A stretch of 45,691 nt of DNA, from the NCBI GenBank assembly GCA_022767345.1, contig JALEOD010000020.1, positions 1-45,691 on the forward strand. Reading direction: 5' to 3'. The stretch comes from Emergencia sp. Its GTDB lineage: Bacteria > Bacillota > Clostridia > Peptostreptococcales > Anaerovoracaceae. This document shows positions 7,175-15,558 of this stretch, piece by piece; the stretch's first letter is position 1; each line of letters starts with the position of its first letter. Made by a program: the position numbers and the translations under genes. Below the pieces are notes generated by a model. That model was given only the letters and a program-made list of their open reading frames with translations, ran no database searches and was not told the DNA's origin.

Positions 7175-7513
7175 ATGCGGGAGGCGTGATTTTTGTTACT
7201 GGGCGGTTTTACTGGCTCTTCGTAAGGAGCAAACCCCCTGGTTCGTACTTTTCAGCGATGATTCCCGAAAAGGTACTAAAAATTTCGGGTTACTTTCTAC
7301 TAACTGAAAGATTTCCATCGCTAAAAAGAGAAATCAGGTCACTTTTTTTGTTTTTAACGCTTTTATTTGTATATGACCTTCCAATATTTAGAAATATATT
7401 CCTTAATTTCCACACATTGGATGAAATAAATGCAGTACTTTAGTACCTTTTCAGTAAAAATCTGCAATAGGTACTAAAGTTCAATCTCCATCATCTCTGC
7501 TGGCATTACTACT
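7175..7513. other. AT-rich intergenic region with nested structure
   Basis: No credible gene is seen here; an 85-codon rightward frame at 7186-7443 has no ribosome site and looks accidental. A possible three-way junction is formed by AGCGATG (7254-7260) with CATCGCT (7316-7322), enclosing CCCGAAA (7264-7270) with TTTCGGG (7283-7289) and CTTTC (7293-7297) with GAAAG (7306-7310). ACTTTAGTACC (7437-7447) pairs with GGTACTAAAGT (7470-7480). A 13-base word at 7268-7280 is also exactly complementary to 7439-7451. On the minus strand all of this is 5' to the Cys-rich gene. Confidence 0.55.
7244..7475. repeat. Possible third, diverged member of the hairpin-repeat family
   Basis: Two 34-base hairpins, at 7244-7277 (GTACTTTT...AAAAGGTAC) and 7442-7475 (AGTACC...GGTACT), start 198 bases apart. 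Arms of type GTACCTTTT/AAAAGGTAC resemble the GCACCATTT/AAATGGTGC arms of the repeats at 17891 and 33065, with matched changes on both arms. Hairpin length and inner-pair distance (178-188 there) are also similar. The outer hairpins present in the other two copies are not visible here. Confidence 0.35.
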
Positions 7514-8050
7514 TTACTGATTCTCCTCCACAAGGTCCGCGAAAGTCATCATAAACTCTTCAATTTCGTAGTGCAGTGCATTGGTAAAATCATAGAGATA
7601 TTCTTCCCCATTGAGTTTTTCCAGTCTGGCATTGGCAAGGGCGTCTCTGACCGGAACAAAAGAAGTTTCTCCCGATGAGGCCTGTCTGCATTCCACTTCG
7701 CTTTCAGAAGAATACCACAGTCTGAACCGATTAAACTCATCGGCAAGATTCAGCTGCGCATTATCTTCTCCCTTGCGGGCTGCCTCAGAAAGTCCTACCA
7801 GAACTCTCTTGATATTTTCCAGCAGGTTATAAAGGTCAATCTGATCCCCCGGCACGTTTTCCAATGTCTCGTAAAAATAGCTTTCGCAAAGTTCCGCAAA
7901 AGTCTTCATATCCACGTCGGTAATCAGTTCGTAGACTGCGTCGCTGTCGATAAGACCTTCGTGCTCCACAAAGTCCGCAAAATTCTCAAAGTACTCAAAT
8001 TCCGCACCGTTTTCGATATCTAAAAGCGCGAATAATTCTTCTTTGTCCAT
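7514..8050 (-). CDS. Acidic protein of unknown function, cotranscribed with murI
   Basis: I do not recognise a named family. The 178-residue product is very acidic and mostly helical, rich in Glu, Asp, Leu and Phe, with no membrane segment, signal peptide or Cys pairs (one Cys in CESYFYE and one in VECRQ). It starts 25 bases after murI, with AGGGAG before the ATG, so the two genes are likely one transcript. A cytoplasmic helical-bundle protein is all that can be said. Its codon and base use match its neighbours. Confidence 0.75.
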   Translation of the reverse strand: MDKEELFALLDIENGAEFEYFENFADFVEHEGLIDSDAVYELITDVDMKTFAELCESYFYETLENVPGDQIDLYNLLENIKRVLVGLSEAARKGEDNAQLNLADEFNRFRLWYSSESEVECRQASSGETSFVPVRDALANARLEKLNGEEYLYDFTNALHYEIEEFMMTFADLVEENQ

Positions 8051-8075
8051 GGTTTTCTCCCTGTTTATCTAAAGT

Positions 8076-8888
8076 TTAAATGTCTAAATTCTTAAATTGA
8101 ATATCCAGTTCTTCTTTCTGCCTGCCCAGGATATTCTGAATCATGTTGACGAAGTTTTCCGAAAGGTCGCTGGCATAAAATACATTCTCCCCTTCTTTTT
8201 CTTCTGCAAACATATCTTTTTTTTCCAGTTCAATGTGCACCGCGGTGGCGACTTCTTTGGACGAACTGATAATCCGCAGTTCCGGGTAAATACGCTTCAG
8301 ATTATCACTGATCAGCGGATAGTGGGTACAGCCAAGTACCAGCCTGTTTATCTGATTCTCGCGGATAAAATCATCCAGATAATATTTGATGGTAAGGTCC
8401 ATAATTTCGTTATCTATAATGCCCTCCTCAATCAGGGGCACAAATGCCGGACATGCCTTTGAATAAAGCTTAAGCCCCGGATGCTTTTCGTTGATTTTTT
8501 TCTCGTAAGCGTTGGTCTTGACCGTCACTTTAGTCGCAATGATGCCGATATGGTCGTTCATGTTGCATTTGTTTGCGATTACCTTTGCTGTCGGAGAAAT
8601 AACGCCGATAACCGGAATATCCGGATACGCCTTTCGCAGATCCTCCACACAGGTTGCGCTGACCGTATTGCAGGCGATGACAATCATCTTTACCCCCTGC
8701 TTAATTAAAAAATCTCCAATCTGCATGGTGAACTGCCTGATGGTATCCGGTGATTTGGAGCCGTAAGGCGTTCTTGCTGTATCGCCGAAGAAAATAATAC
8801 GTTCTTTCGGCAATTGCCTCATAATATGCGGGATACTGGTAAGTCCGCCCAGTCCCGAATCAAAAAAACCGATTGGTCTGTTATCCAT
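8076..8888 (-). CDS. murI: Glutamate racemase
   Basis: Converts L-glutamate to D-glutamate for peptidoglycan stem peptides, in the cytoplasm. The 270-residue length is standard. Both catalytic cysteines are present: Cys73 in ACNT and Cys187 in GCTHYP. The FDSGLGGL substrate loop (9-16) and the PYGSK segment (41-45) are also intact. It is transcribed leftward, divergent from pepF with 73 bases between starts, and followed by an acidic unknown gene. Several TATAAT-like words lie in the shared region, but I could not assign a clear promoter to either side. Confidence 0.95.
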   Translation of the reverse strand: MDNRPIGFFDSGLGGLTSIPHIMRQLPKERIIFFGDTARTPYGSKSPDTIRQFTMQIGDFLIKQGVKMIVIACNTVSATCVEDLRKAYPDIPVIGVISPTAKVIANKCNMNDHIGIIATKVTVKTNAYEKKINEKHPGLKLYSKACPAFVPLIEEGIIDNEIMDLTIKYYLDDFIRENQINRLVLGCTHYPLISDNLKRIYPELRIISSSKEVATAVHIELEKKDMFAEEKEGENVFYASDLSENFVNMIQNILGRQKEELDIQFKNLDI

Positions 8889-8961
8889 CTATACTATTCC
8901 TTTCAGTTTTGTGTTATACTATTTCTATTGAGACTTTTATTATACTACACCGGAGGTAGAA

Positions 8962-10761
8962 ATGGGAAACAAAAAATTAAAAAACAGAAATGAAATTGAC
9001 AAGAAATATAAATGGAACATCGAAGCTATGTACGAAAACACTGCTGCATGGGAAAAGGATATCGAGGAAGTCCTCACGAAAACCGCTGCATTTGCAGAAT
9101 TTCAGGGACATTTGACTGAAAGCGCAGAAAATCTTTTAGAAGCCTTTTCCGCAAAAGACGCTATCTGGCAAAAATTAGAGCGAGCTTATGTTTATGCCAG
9201 AATGAAACTGGACGAGGACAACCGCGTAGCTGCCCAGCAGGCCATGTACGACAAGGTCAACGGTGTTATCGCAAAAGTTTCCGCAGCTATGAGCTTCGTA
9301 ACGCCTGAACTTTTATCCGCGTCGGAAGAAACGCTGCGCGGCTTTGTAAAAGAGCTGCCTGCCCTTTCACAATACGATTTTGTCATCGAGGATTTGATTC
9401 GAGAAAAACAGCACGTCCTTTCCAAAGAGGAAGAAAATATTTTGGCGCAGCTTTCAGAAGTGACCGACGCGCCGGATACGATTTTTACCATGCTCAACAA
9501 TGCTGACATCAGGTTCGGCACCATTACCGATGAGGACGGTGAAGAGGTGAAGGTCACCCACGGCAACTATATAAGCTTCATGGAAAGTCACGACAGAAAC
9601 GTTAGAAAAGCTGCATTTACCAATATGTATGAATCTTACAAAGGGCTTATCAACACCATTGCCAGTGCCTACAACTATAACGTAAAAACCGATGTCATCG
9701 GCGCAAATATCAGACACTACGACTCTGCCAGAGCAGCGGCTCTTTCCGGTGGGAACATTCCCGAATCGGTTTACGATAATCTAATTTCCGTCGTTCACGA
9801 GTACCTGCCGGTTCTGCACCGCTACATCGACCTGAGAAAGAAAGTGCTGGGCGTGGATGAACTGAAAATGTACGATGTTTACGTACCTCTTGTAGAGCTT
9901 CCGAAGAAGGAAGTGCCTTTTGCTGAAGCGGTTAACATCATGAAGGAAGGCCTCGCTCCCCTTGGAAAGCCTTACATGGACAAGGTCCTTGCAGGAATCG
10001 ACGCCGGCTGGATTGACGTTTACGAAAACGAAGGAAAAACCAGCGGCGCTTACAGCTTCGGCTCTTACGACAGCTTCCCTTATATCCTGCTCAACTATTC
10101 GGACACCTTGAAGGACGTATTTACTCTGGTGCATGAAATGGGTCACTCCATGCACTCAAGCTATACCAGAGAAACTCAGCCTTTCACTTACGGCAGCCAC
10201 TCCATCTTTACGGCGGAAGTCGCATCGACGGTCAACGAATCCCTGCTGATGCAGTATCTTTTGAATAAAGAAAATGACCCGACCATGAGAAAGTATCTTC
10301 TGAACCTTTATATTGAAGAATTCAGAACGACTCTGTTCCGCCAGACTATGTTCGCGGAATTTGAGCATTTAGCCCATAAATACGTGGAAGACGGCGGCAG
10401 CCTGACCGCAGACTGGCTCTGTGAAACCTACGAAAAGCTGAACAAAGACTACTTCGGCCCTGCCCTTTCTGATGACGATTACATCAAGTATGAATGGGCA
10501 AGAATTCCACATTTCTACAGAAGCTTTTATGTTTACCAGTATGCGACCGGCTATTCCGCAGCTACCGCTATTGCAGGCAAAATCCTGAAGGAGGGCGACT
10601 CTGCCAAGGACGCGTACATCGAGTTCTTAAAAACCGGTGACAGCGACTATCCTGTAGAACTTCTCAAAATCGCCGGAGTCGATATGAGCAGCAAGGAGCC
10701 TGTGGTTCTCGCCATGGAAACCTTTAAAGAACTGGTGAAAGAACTGGAAACCCTACTGTAA
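8962..10761 (+). CDS. pepF: Oligoendopeptidase F
   Basis: A cytoplasmic M3B zinc metallopeptidase that breaks down peptides of roughly 7-17 residues. The 599-residue length is typical. The zinc motif is HEMGH (His391, Glu392, His395) followed by SMHSSYT, and the third ligand is expected in the STVNESLL helix about 25 residues later. The N-terminal half is the helical oligopeptidase F domain. CGGAGG lies 6 bases before the ATG. It stands alone upstream of nadK, which has its own promoter overlapping the short gap. It belongs with the window's other peptide-use genes (34867-45405), although far from them. Confidence 0.95.
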   Translation: MGNKKLKNRNEIDKKYKWNIEAMYENTAAWEKDIEEVLTKTAAFAEFQGHLTESAENLLEAFSAKDAIWQKLERAYVYARMKLDEDNRVAAQQAMYDKVNGVIAKVSAAMSFVTPELLSASEETLRGFVKELPALSQYDFVIEDLIREKQHVLSKEEENILAQLSEVTDAPDTIFTMLNNADIRFGTITDEDGEEVKVTHGNYISFMESHDRNVRKAAFTNMYESYKGLINTIASAYNYNVKTDVIGANIRHYDSARAAALSGGNIPESVYDNLISVVHEYLPVLHRYIDLRKKVLGVDELKMYDVYVPLVELPKKEVPFAEAVNIMKEGLAPLGKPYMDKVLAGIDAGWIDVYENEGKTSGAYSFGSYDSFPYILLNYSDTLKDVFTLVHEMGHSMHSSYTRETQPFTYGSHSIFTAEVASTVNESLLMQYLLNKENDPTMRKYLLNLYIEEFRTTLFRQTMFAEFEHLAHKYVEDGGSLTADWLCETYEKLNKDYFGPALSDDDYIKYEWARIPHFYRSFYVYQYATGYSAATAIAGKILKEGDSAKDAYIEFLKTGDSDYPVELLKIAGVDMSSKEPVVLAMETFKELVKELETLL

Positions 10762-10767
10762 AATTCC

Positions 10768-10796
10768 TTGAAAAGCCATTACAGATGTTATAGAAT
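10768..10796 (+). promoter_or_regulatory. Promoter for nadK, apparently leaderless
   Basis: TTGAAA (10768-10773), 17-base spacer and TAGAAT (10791-10796). Transcription would start at about 10802-10804, and the best nadK ATG is at 10804. No Shine-Dalgarno sequence precedes that ATG, consistent with a leaderless message. Confidence 0.6.
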
Positions 10797-10803
10797 ACTT
10801 GAT

Positions 10804-11607
10804 ATGAATAAGAAAATATACATTTACGCAAACGACAGCGAAACATCAAAAAAAACAGAAAAGCAGTTAAAACAAAAGCTGGATAACTCCGGCTTTGTTT
10901 TACTGCCAAAATACAGCGACGAGGCAGATCTTCTGGTCTGTATCGGCGGCGACGGCACCTTCCTTGAAGCCATACATAAATTCGACTTCCCTACCATGCC
11001 GATTATCGGTATCAACACCGGTCATCTGGGTTTTTTCCAGGAAATCATGCCGTCCATGCTGGACGATTTTATCTTCTACTACAATCAGGGAAGATATTCC
11101 ATTCAGCAGCTTTCTACTGTAAAGGTGCGTATTACCACAGATACCGGCACAGCAGAGCATGTAGGGCTCAACGAAGTACTTTTAAAGGGAAACTCCACCT
11201 ACTCCATTCACCTGAATATTTCCATCGGCGGCAGCTTTATCGAGCGTTTTTCCGGCGATGGTCTGCTCATTGCAACCCCTGCTGGAAGTACGGCATATAA
11301 CTACTCTCTGGGCGGCAGCATTGTAGATCCCCGTCTGAAGCTTCTGCAGGTTACCCCCATCGCCCCGATGAATACCACGGCTTACCGTTCCTTTACTTCC
11401 AGCATTCTGCTGCCCTCGGATTTATCTCTGGGCGTCGTGCCTGACATGGATGAAGAAAAGAACAAGCTGTGCATTGTTTACGACGGCGCTACCGCCGAAT
11501 ACGAAAATATCAAGGAAATCGAAGTTGGTTTTTCTGACATTCACGTCAACCTGATGCGCTTTGAAAACTACGATTTCTGGACGAAAGTAAAGAGTAAATT
11601 CCTATGA
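10804..11607 (+). CDS. nadK: NAD kinase
   Basis: Phosphorylates NAD+ to NADP+ with ATP or polyphosphate in the cytoplasm. The product from ATG 10804 is 267 residues. It shows the GGDGTFLEA motif (48-56), the NTGHLGF segment, LNEVLL and the [16 protein letters not shown] region, all diagnostic. A longer frame beginning at TTG 10768 is possible, but that TTG is the first triplet of a good -35 box and would add 12 residues absent from the family. The gene overlaps the pseudouridine synthase by ATGA, so they are translationally coupled, and it lies 42 bases after pepF. Confidence 0.93.
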   Translation: MNKKIYIYANDSETSKKTEKQLKQKLDNSGFVLLPKYSDEADLLVCIGGDGTFLEAIHKFDFPTMPIIGINTGHLGFFQEIMPSMLDDFIFYYNQGRYSIQQLSTVKVRITTDTGTAEHVGLNEVLLKGNSTYSIHLNISIGGSFIERFSGDGLLIATPAGSTAYNYSLGGSIVDPRLKLLQVTPIAPMNTTAYRSFTSSILLPSDLSLGVVPDMDEEKNKLCIVYDGATAEYENIKEIEVGFSDIHVNLMRFENYDFWTKVKSKFL

Positions 11608-12647
11608 GTAAATTTCAATACACTATCACAAAAGAAGACGAAGGCATGACCATTAAAACCCTGCTGCGGAGCAAATTCAGCTTCTCCTCCCGCCTTTTGA
11701 CAAAGCTGAAATTTCAGCACCTTGTCTTTCTCAACGGCGAAGAAGTCGCTGGCTGGATTTCTCCAAAAGAGGGCGACGTCCTTTCCATCAAACTGCCGGA
11801 GGAAAAAAGCGATTTTCCGGCAGAGGATATTCCCATCTACCCTGTTTACGAGGACGACGACCTTCTGGTTATCAACAAGCAGCCGGGCATTATCGTGCAT
11901 CCCACCAAAGGTCATCCCTACCACACCATCGCCAACGGGCTGATGAAATACATGGAGGATACCAACCAGTCCTTTAAAATCCGTTTTGTCAACCGGCTGG
12001 ACATGGACACCACCGGCCTTTTAATCATCGCAAAAAATTCCCATGCTCAGGACGATGTGGTAAAACAGATGAAAGCCAACGCCACAGAAAAGCGCTACAT
12101 CGCGCTGGCCAGCGGCATCATTGAAGAAGACAGCTTTACCATCGACCTTCCCATCGGAAGACCAGACCCTGATGATGTGAGACGGAAAGTCATGGAAGAA
12201 GGCGGATACCCTTCTGTCACCCATGTCAAGGTTCTCGCCCGCTACGAAGGAAAAACCCTGGGCAGCGGACTTGCCGCCTACCAGGGCTATAAAGACAGTA
12301 TTATGGAAGATGAAAAAGTCACAGAACCCGCCTTTAAACCGGGGGATTTGATTACCGTCAACGGCGATTTAATTACAGTGGCAGAACTTCCGCCGGGCTT
12401 TACCTTAGTGGAGCTGCTTCTCGAAACAGGCAGAACCCATCAGATTCGTGTCCATATGTCCCATCTGGGTCACCCTCTGATTGGCGACCATCTCTACGGC
12501 GGATATAATCCGTCTCTATTGGACAGGCAGGCACTTCACGCCTATATGCTCAGATTCCGTCACCCGGTTACAGGGCAGGCTCTTGAAATCAAAGCGCCGT
12601 TACCTGCCGACATGGAAAAACTCATCGAAAAAATCAAAGAAGCCTAA
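11604..12647 (+). CDS. RluA-family pseudouridine synthase
   Basis: Isomerises uridine to pseudouridine in rRNA or tRNA. The N-terminus (about 15-75) is an S4-like RNA-binding domain. The catalytic domain has [14 protein letters not shown] (91-104), the active-site segment [11 protein letters not shown] with Asp133, and GRTHQIRVH near residue 280. At 347 residues it is longer than the usual 300, mainly because of an insertion at about 210-250 between the catalytic strands, as in some clostridial RluD-like proteins. Which uridine is modified cannot be told. It overlaps nadK by 4 bases and ends at a strong terminator. Confidence 0.92.
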   Translation: MSKFQYTITKEDEGMTIKTLLRSKFSFSSRLLTKLKFQHLVFLNGEEVAGWISPKEGDVLSIKLPEEKSDFPAEDIPIYPVYEDDDLLVINKQPGIIVHPTKGHPYHTIANGLMKYMEDTNQSFKIRFVNRLDMDTTGLLIIAKNSHAQDDVVKQMKANATEKRYIALASGIIEEDSFTIDLPIGRPDPDDVRRKVMEEGGYPSVTHVKVLARYEGKTLGSGLAAYQGYKDSIMEDEKVTEPAFKPGDLITVNGDLITVAELPPGFTLVELLLETGRTHQIRVHMSHLGHPLIGDHLYGGYNPSLLDRQALHAYMLRFRHPVTGQALEIKAPLPADMEKLIEKIKEA

Positions 12648-12702
12648 GACCTTTTATTCTCAGAAACCTTTTATTCACCGGATAAAAGGTCTTTTCTTTT
12701 TT
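12647..12702 (+). terminator. Terminator of nadK-pseudouridine synthase operon
   Basis: AGACCTTTTAT (12647-12657, beginning in the stop codon) pairs perfectly with ATAAAAGGTCT (12682-12692) and is followed by TTTCTTTTTT. It converges on the response-regulator gene that ends at 12702. Confidence 0.85.
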
Positions 12703-13382
12703 CATTGATTCCGTCCCACAAACCTGAAGCCATTGCCCCAGACATTCAAAATATATTTATGATTTGCAGAATCTCTCTCGATGGCCGCTCTAATTCCTCT
12801 GATATGTACATTGAGAGTGTAGTTGCCTGCAAACCTGTTCTCCCATACTTTTTCAAAAAGTTCCGGTTTTGATACCATTCTGCCCTTCCCTTCTATCAGA
12901 CATGCAAGGAGTTTAAATTCCATTGCTGTTAATTTTACAGGCGAATTTTCCACGAAAACCTCTCGCGCAGCAAAATCAATCCGGAGATAACCGTCATCAT
13001 AACTGCTTTTTTGCTCTTTTTCATAATGTCTCAATACTGTCTTCACCTTTGCAAGAAGTACGCCCAGCGAATAAGGCTTCTGAATACAGTCATCGCCTTC
13101 GATGGAAAGTGCCGCGATTTTATCATCATCGCAGTTTGTTGCAGATATGAACAAAATCGGAATATCCGTCTTTTCGCGCAGTTCTTTGCACAGTGAAAAT
13201 TCGCTGCTCTCATCGAGATTGATGTCCAAAAGCAGTAAATCAGCCGTATGTGTATTTAAAAAATCCAGACATTCTTCGCTGCTGTACACCGCAGCTGTCT
13301 TTACATCAAACAAGTTAAAGTATTCTGCAGTACTGTCTGCCAGTATTTCTTCGTCGTCTGCGATTAAGCAATTGTAATGCAT
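12702..13382 (-). CDS. OmpR/PhoB-family response regulator (orphan)
   Basis: A two-component regulator of 226 residues from ATG 13382; an open extension of 23 codons upstream has no ribosome site and does not fit the family. Receiver domain at about 3-117: acidic pair in IADDEE, phospho-acceptor Asp in LLLLDINL and the Lys in QKPYS. C-terminal winged helix at about 130-224 with LTAMEFKLL and a closing VWGNGFRFVG. No histidine kinase gene is adjacent, so its partner and targets are unknown. It has its own promoter (13416-13443) inside the terminator T-tract of the upstream ATPase gene. Confidence 0.9.
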   Translation of the reverse strand: MHYNCLIADDEEILADSTAEYFNLFDVKTAAVYSSEECLDFLNTHTADLLLLDINLDESSEFSLCKELREKTDIPILFISATNCDDDKIAALSIEGDDCIQKPYSLGVLLAKVKTVLRHYEKEQKSSYDDGYLRIDFAAREVFVENSPVKLTAMEFKLLACLIEGKGRMVSKPELFEKVWENRFAGNYTLNVHIRGIRAAIERDSANHKYILNVWGNGFRFVGRNQ

Positions 13383-13415
13383 ATCCTGCCACCCTTTCCA
13401 ACATTTCCTGTCCTT

Positions 13416-13443
13416 ATTATACTCCCTTGAAAAAAAATAGCAA
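13416..13443 (-). promoter_or_regulatory. Promoter of the response-regulator gene
   Basis: Minus-strand -35 TTGCTA (13438-13443), 16-base spacer and perfect -10 TATAAT (13416-13421). The spacer is the T8 tract of the preceding terminator, so terminator and promoter share bases. Confidence 0.65.
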
Positions 13444-13488
13444 GAAGGCACTTGCCTGCGCTTTTATATTGCGCTCTGCAAGTGCCTT
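13430..13488 (-). terminator. Terminator of the PRK06851-like ATPase gene
   Basis: GCAAGTGCCTT (13478-13488) and AAGGCACTTGC (13445-13455) form a perfect 11-bp stem, with a second GCGC/GCGC stem inside the loop. On the minus strand it is followed by CTTGCTA and eight T. Confidence 0.8.
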
Positions 13489-13493
13489 GACAG

Positions 13494-14606
13494 CTACTTT
13501 AAAATTTCTGCTACAGTATCTTCCACCAATTGATCGATTTTCTCAAAATCCATATTCCTGATATACATCTTTTCCACAAGGTCGTGGGTCTCTTTGGCTC
13601 TTGCCAGTGCGTCCATAGCCTCCTGAATTAAAGAAGCGTACAGCTTTGACAGTTTTCCGATGATACCTGCGTTCTTTTCGGCAAAATAGGTGCTCTGGTA
13701 GTCACTGATATCTATCATGGTGATTTCCTTCAGCGTTCCTTCTTCGCCGGTGATTTCCCAAGGCTCTAAATCGTGCCATTTGTTGGTGGTAATAAAAGCA
13801 AGCCCCAGCTCCGGCACCAGCAGATGTTCCAGCTTATAGGCAGGATCCATCGGGCAGTAGAAGCTCTCCACATCAAAACCGCGATATACCGCTCCGTCCT
13901 GCAGCACATTCATGAAGCTTGCATTGCTGTAGCCCTCCGGTACATTGATCAAATAAATCTTTTTCGACTGCTGCAGCAGAGTTTTCAGATAGGAAATGCT
14001 GCCTTCCCAGGTAAGACCGGTTGCGAAAAACTTCTTCACTGCGCCGGATTTAAAAGAAATATCATATTTCTGATACTCCGCGCCGATGATATCCGCTGCC
14101 AGCTTGTAAATCTCTGAAACTTCAATCCCCTCATCGTAAATGGTCGCCATACTGTTATAGATATTTTTTGCTGCAGCCAAATAATTATAAGCTATTTTAT
14201 ACCAGCCGGAACACTCTTCGTTATAACGAATGATATCCTCCTTGCAGTCAGCGATTTTTTTGTCGTTCCAGAATTCTCCGAAGTTAATGATGTAATCCAC
14301 TGCCCCTGGAGTAATCGGGTCGATAACATGGGGGCTGGTGCCATCGATAAAGGCAATTTTTCTATCGGTTAAGACAATGCCGTCTAAAGAATTATCATCT
14401 GCAGAACAGTGCAGAAAATCTACACTCTCTCCCGCTTCCGAAAGCCGCTTTCCTACTTTTTTTAAAAATGTGGATTTTCCAGTGCCTGGACCTCCTTTGA
14501 TGCAGATAATACGGCTGGCTTCCCGCTGTCCCAGAATGTATCCATAGTAAGAGAAAAATCCCTCAGGCGTGTTATTGCCCGGGAAATAGTGACGTATGGT
14601 AGACAA
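13494..14606 (-). CDS. PRK06851-like tandem P-loop ATPase
   Basis: A cytoplasmic protein of 370 residues from an uncharacterised ATPase family found in Firmicutes. The N-terminal half has a perfect Walker A, GGPGTGKST (38-46), followed by a Walker-B-like KIAFIDGTSPH near residue 85. The C-terminal half repeats the fold (FFATGLTWEGSISYL, then KKIYLINVPEGYSNASF, then VESFYCPMDP). Its P-loop position reads NVPEGYSNA, without the Gly-Lys-Ser/Thr core, so the second site looks inactive. As I recall the family, it normally has two P-loops. Function unknown. It is single-gene, with its own terminator. Confidence 0.75.
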   Translation of the reverse strand: MSTIRHYFPGNNTPEGFFSYYGYILGQREASRIICIKGGPGTGKSTFLKKVGKRLSEAGESVDFLHCSADDNSLDGIVLTDRKIAFIDGTSPHVIDPITPGAVDYIINFGEFWNDKKIADCKEDIIRYNEECSGWYKIAYNYLAAAKNIYNSMATIYDEGIEVSEIYKLAADIIGAEYQKYDISFKSGAVKKFFATGLTWEGSISYLKTLLQQSKKIYLINVPEGYSNASFMNVLQDGAVYRGFDVESFYCPMDPAYKLEHLLVPELGLAFITTNKWHDLEPWEITGEEGTLKEITMIDISDYQSTYFAEKNAGIIGKLSKLYASLIQEAMDALARAKETHDLVEKMYIRNMDFEKIDQLVEDTVAEILK

Positions 14607-14673
14607 TGTAATTCCTCCAATCTTTTTTCTTATTCTCTATCATATGAAGGAACCCTTGTCACTTGTTCCAACT

Positions 14674-14700
14674 GAAAAAGCGCCTTCCGAAGAAAGCGCT
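14674..14700 (-). terminator. Terminator of the DUF975 gene
   Basis: On the minus strand a 9-bp stem (14692-14700 with 14679-14687, one G-T pair) is capped by a stable TTCG tetraloop and followed by TTTTTC. It lies 15 bases after the DUF975 stop codon. Confidence 0.85.
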
Positions 14701-14714
14701 CTTTTTCATCATTG

Positions 14715-15476
14715 TTAGAAGTAATAGTTATCTTCCGGCGCAGGCTCTGATTTTGCAACCAGATGACCGCTGGCTAAATCGTAAAATACCACTCGCGCGA
14801 CATAAAGATATGTCAGCATAAAGAAAACCGGAATGGAATACACCAAATCAATAATTTCGCCAACTATGCCAGGAATTACCGGTAAGAAAGCACTCGGAAG
14901 TGCTGATAAAATTGTCCAGCCGATAAAGGACAGTATCAGGCAGAAAAACTTGCCCTTATTGCCGTTCATCATACGCTTACTATCTTCGATACATTCCATA
15001 ATACCCTTGTCTGGATTATCTGCAAGGACGTAAAATGCCTGGCTGTAACGAATTGCCGCAATGATACCCGGAACGATGAGAAGCAGCGTCCACAAAGCGA
15101 TAAAGAAATTCTGGACAATGAAAAGACAAAATGCCTTGGGGAAGCTTTCAAATCCATTAAAAATCCCTGCTGGATTGCTTTCTCTTCTTCTGAAAAATCC
15201 AATCATAAAACTGCAAAGTCCCAGTTCAAAGGCACCGGTCAGCACCAGATTATACAGTCTGGCTACGTAAGAAAGACTAATGGACTGTCCAAAGAGCTCG
15301 TTATAATACTGATAGGACGCAAAAGGCATTAGATAGCCTAAAAGAACAGGAATTGTCGTTGTCATTACGTAGTACAAAAATACACCGATTGCCACCTGCG
15401 GCCAGCAGCCTTTCAGAGAACTGCGCGCAATAGCACGAATTTCAGAGCTAGTTTCTCTTACAATAATATTGTACAT
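14715..15476 (-). CDS. DUF975-family membrane protein
   Basis: A polytopic membrane protein of 253 residues with about six hydrophobic segments. Family marks are the N-terminal SEIRAIARSSLKGCW amphipathic start, the LLLIVPGIIAAIRYSQAFYVLADNP core and the D.SKRMMNGNKGKFF loop, all typical of DUF975 (YesL/YjgN-like). No function is established for the family. It is monocistronic with its own promoter and terminator, divergent from thiN. AAGGAG precedes the ATG at 15476. Confidence 0.85.
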   Translation of the reverse strand: MYNIIVRETSSEIRAIARSSLKGCWPQVAIGVFLYYVMTTTIPVLLGYLMPFASYQYYNELFGQSISLSYVARLYNLVLTGAFELGLCSFMIGFFRRRESNPAGIFNGFESFPKAFCLFIVQNFFIALWTLLLIVPGIIAAIRYSQAFYVLADNPDKGIMECIEDSKRMMNGNKGKFFCLILSFIGWTILSALPSAFLPVIPGIVGEIIDLVYSIPVFFMLTYLYVARVVFYDLASGHLVAKSEPAPEDNYYF

Positions 15477-15510
15477 ATAAAAAACTCCTTATTTTAAACT
15501 CGATAAAAAT

Positions 15511-15539
15511 ATTATATAATATCCGTAGAATAAATACAA
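15511..15539 (-). promoter_or_regulatory. DUF975 promoter overlapping the thiN promoter
   Basis: Minus strand: -35 TTGTAT (15534-15539), 17-base spacer, -10 TATAAT (15511-15516). The self-complementary ATTATATAAT (15511-15520) also supplies a rightward TATAAT (15515-15520) with a weak TTTTAA -35 at 15492-15497 for thiN. The two divergent promoters therefore share their -10 region and could be mutually exclusive. Confidence 0.65.
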
Positions 15540-15558
15540 TTGAAATCGGAGAATTCCT

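Noticed and set aside
7186-7443. 85-codon rightward frame in the structured intergenic region
   Set aside because: No ribosome site, no downstream rightward partner, and the bases are better explained by inverted repeats. A decayed coding remnant cannot be excluded.
10768-10803. Extended NadK N-terminus from a TTG codon
   Set aside because: The TTG belongs to a good -35 box, the 12 added residues do not fit the family, and no ribosome site precedes it.
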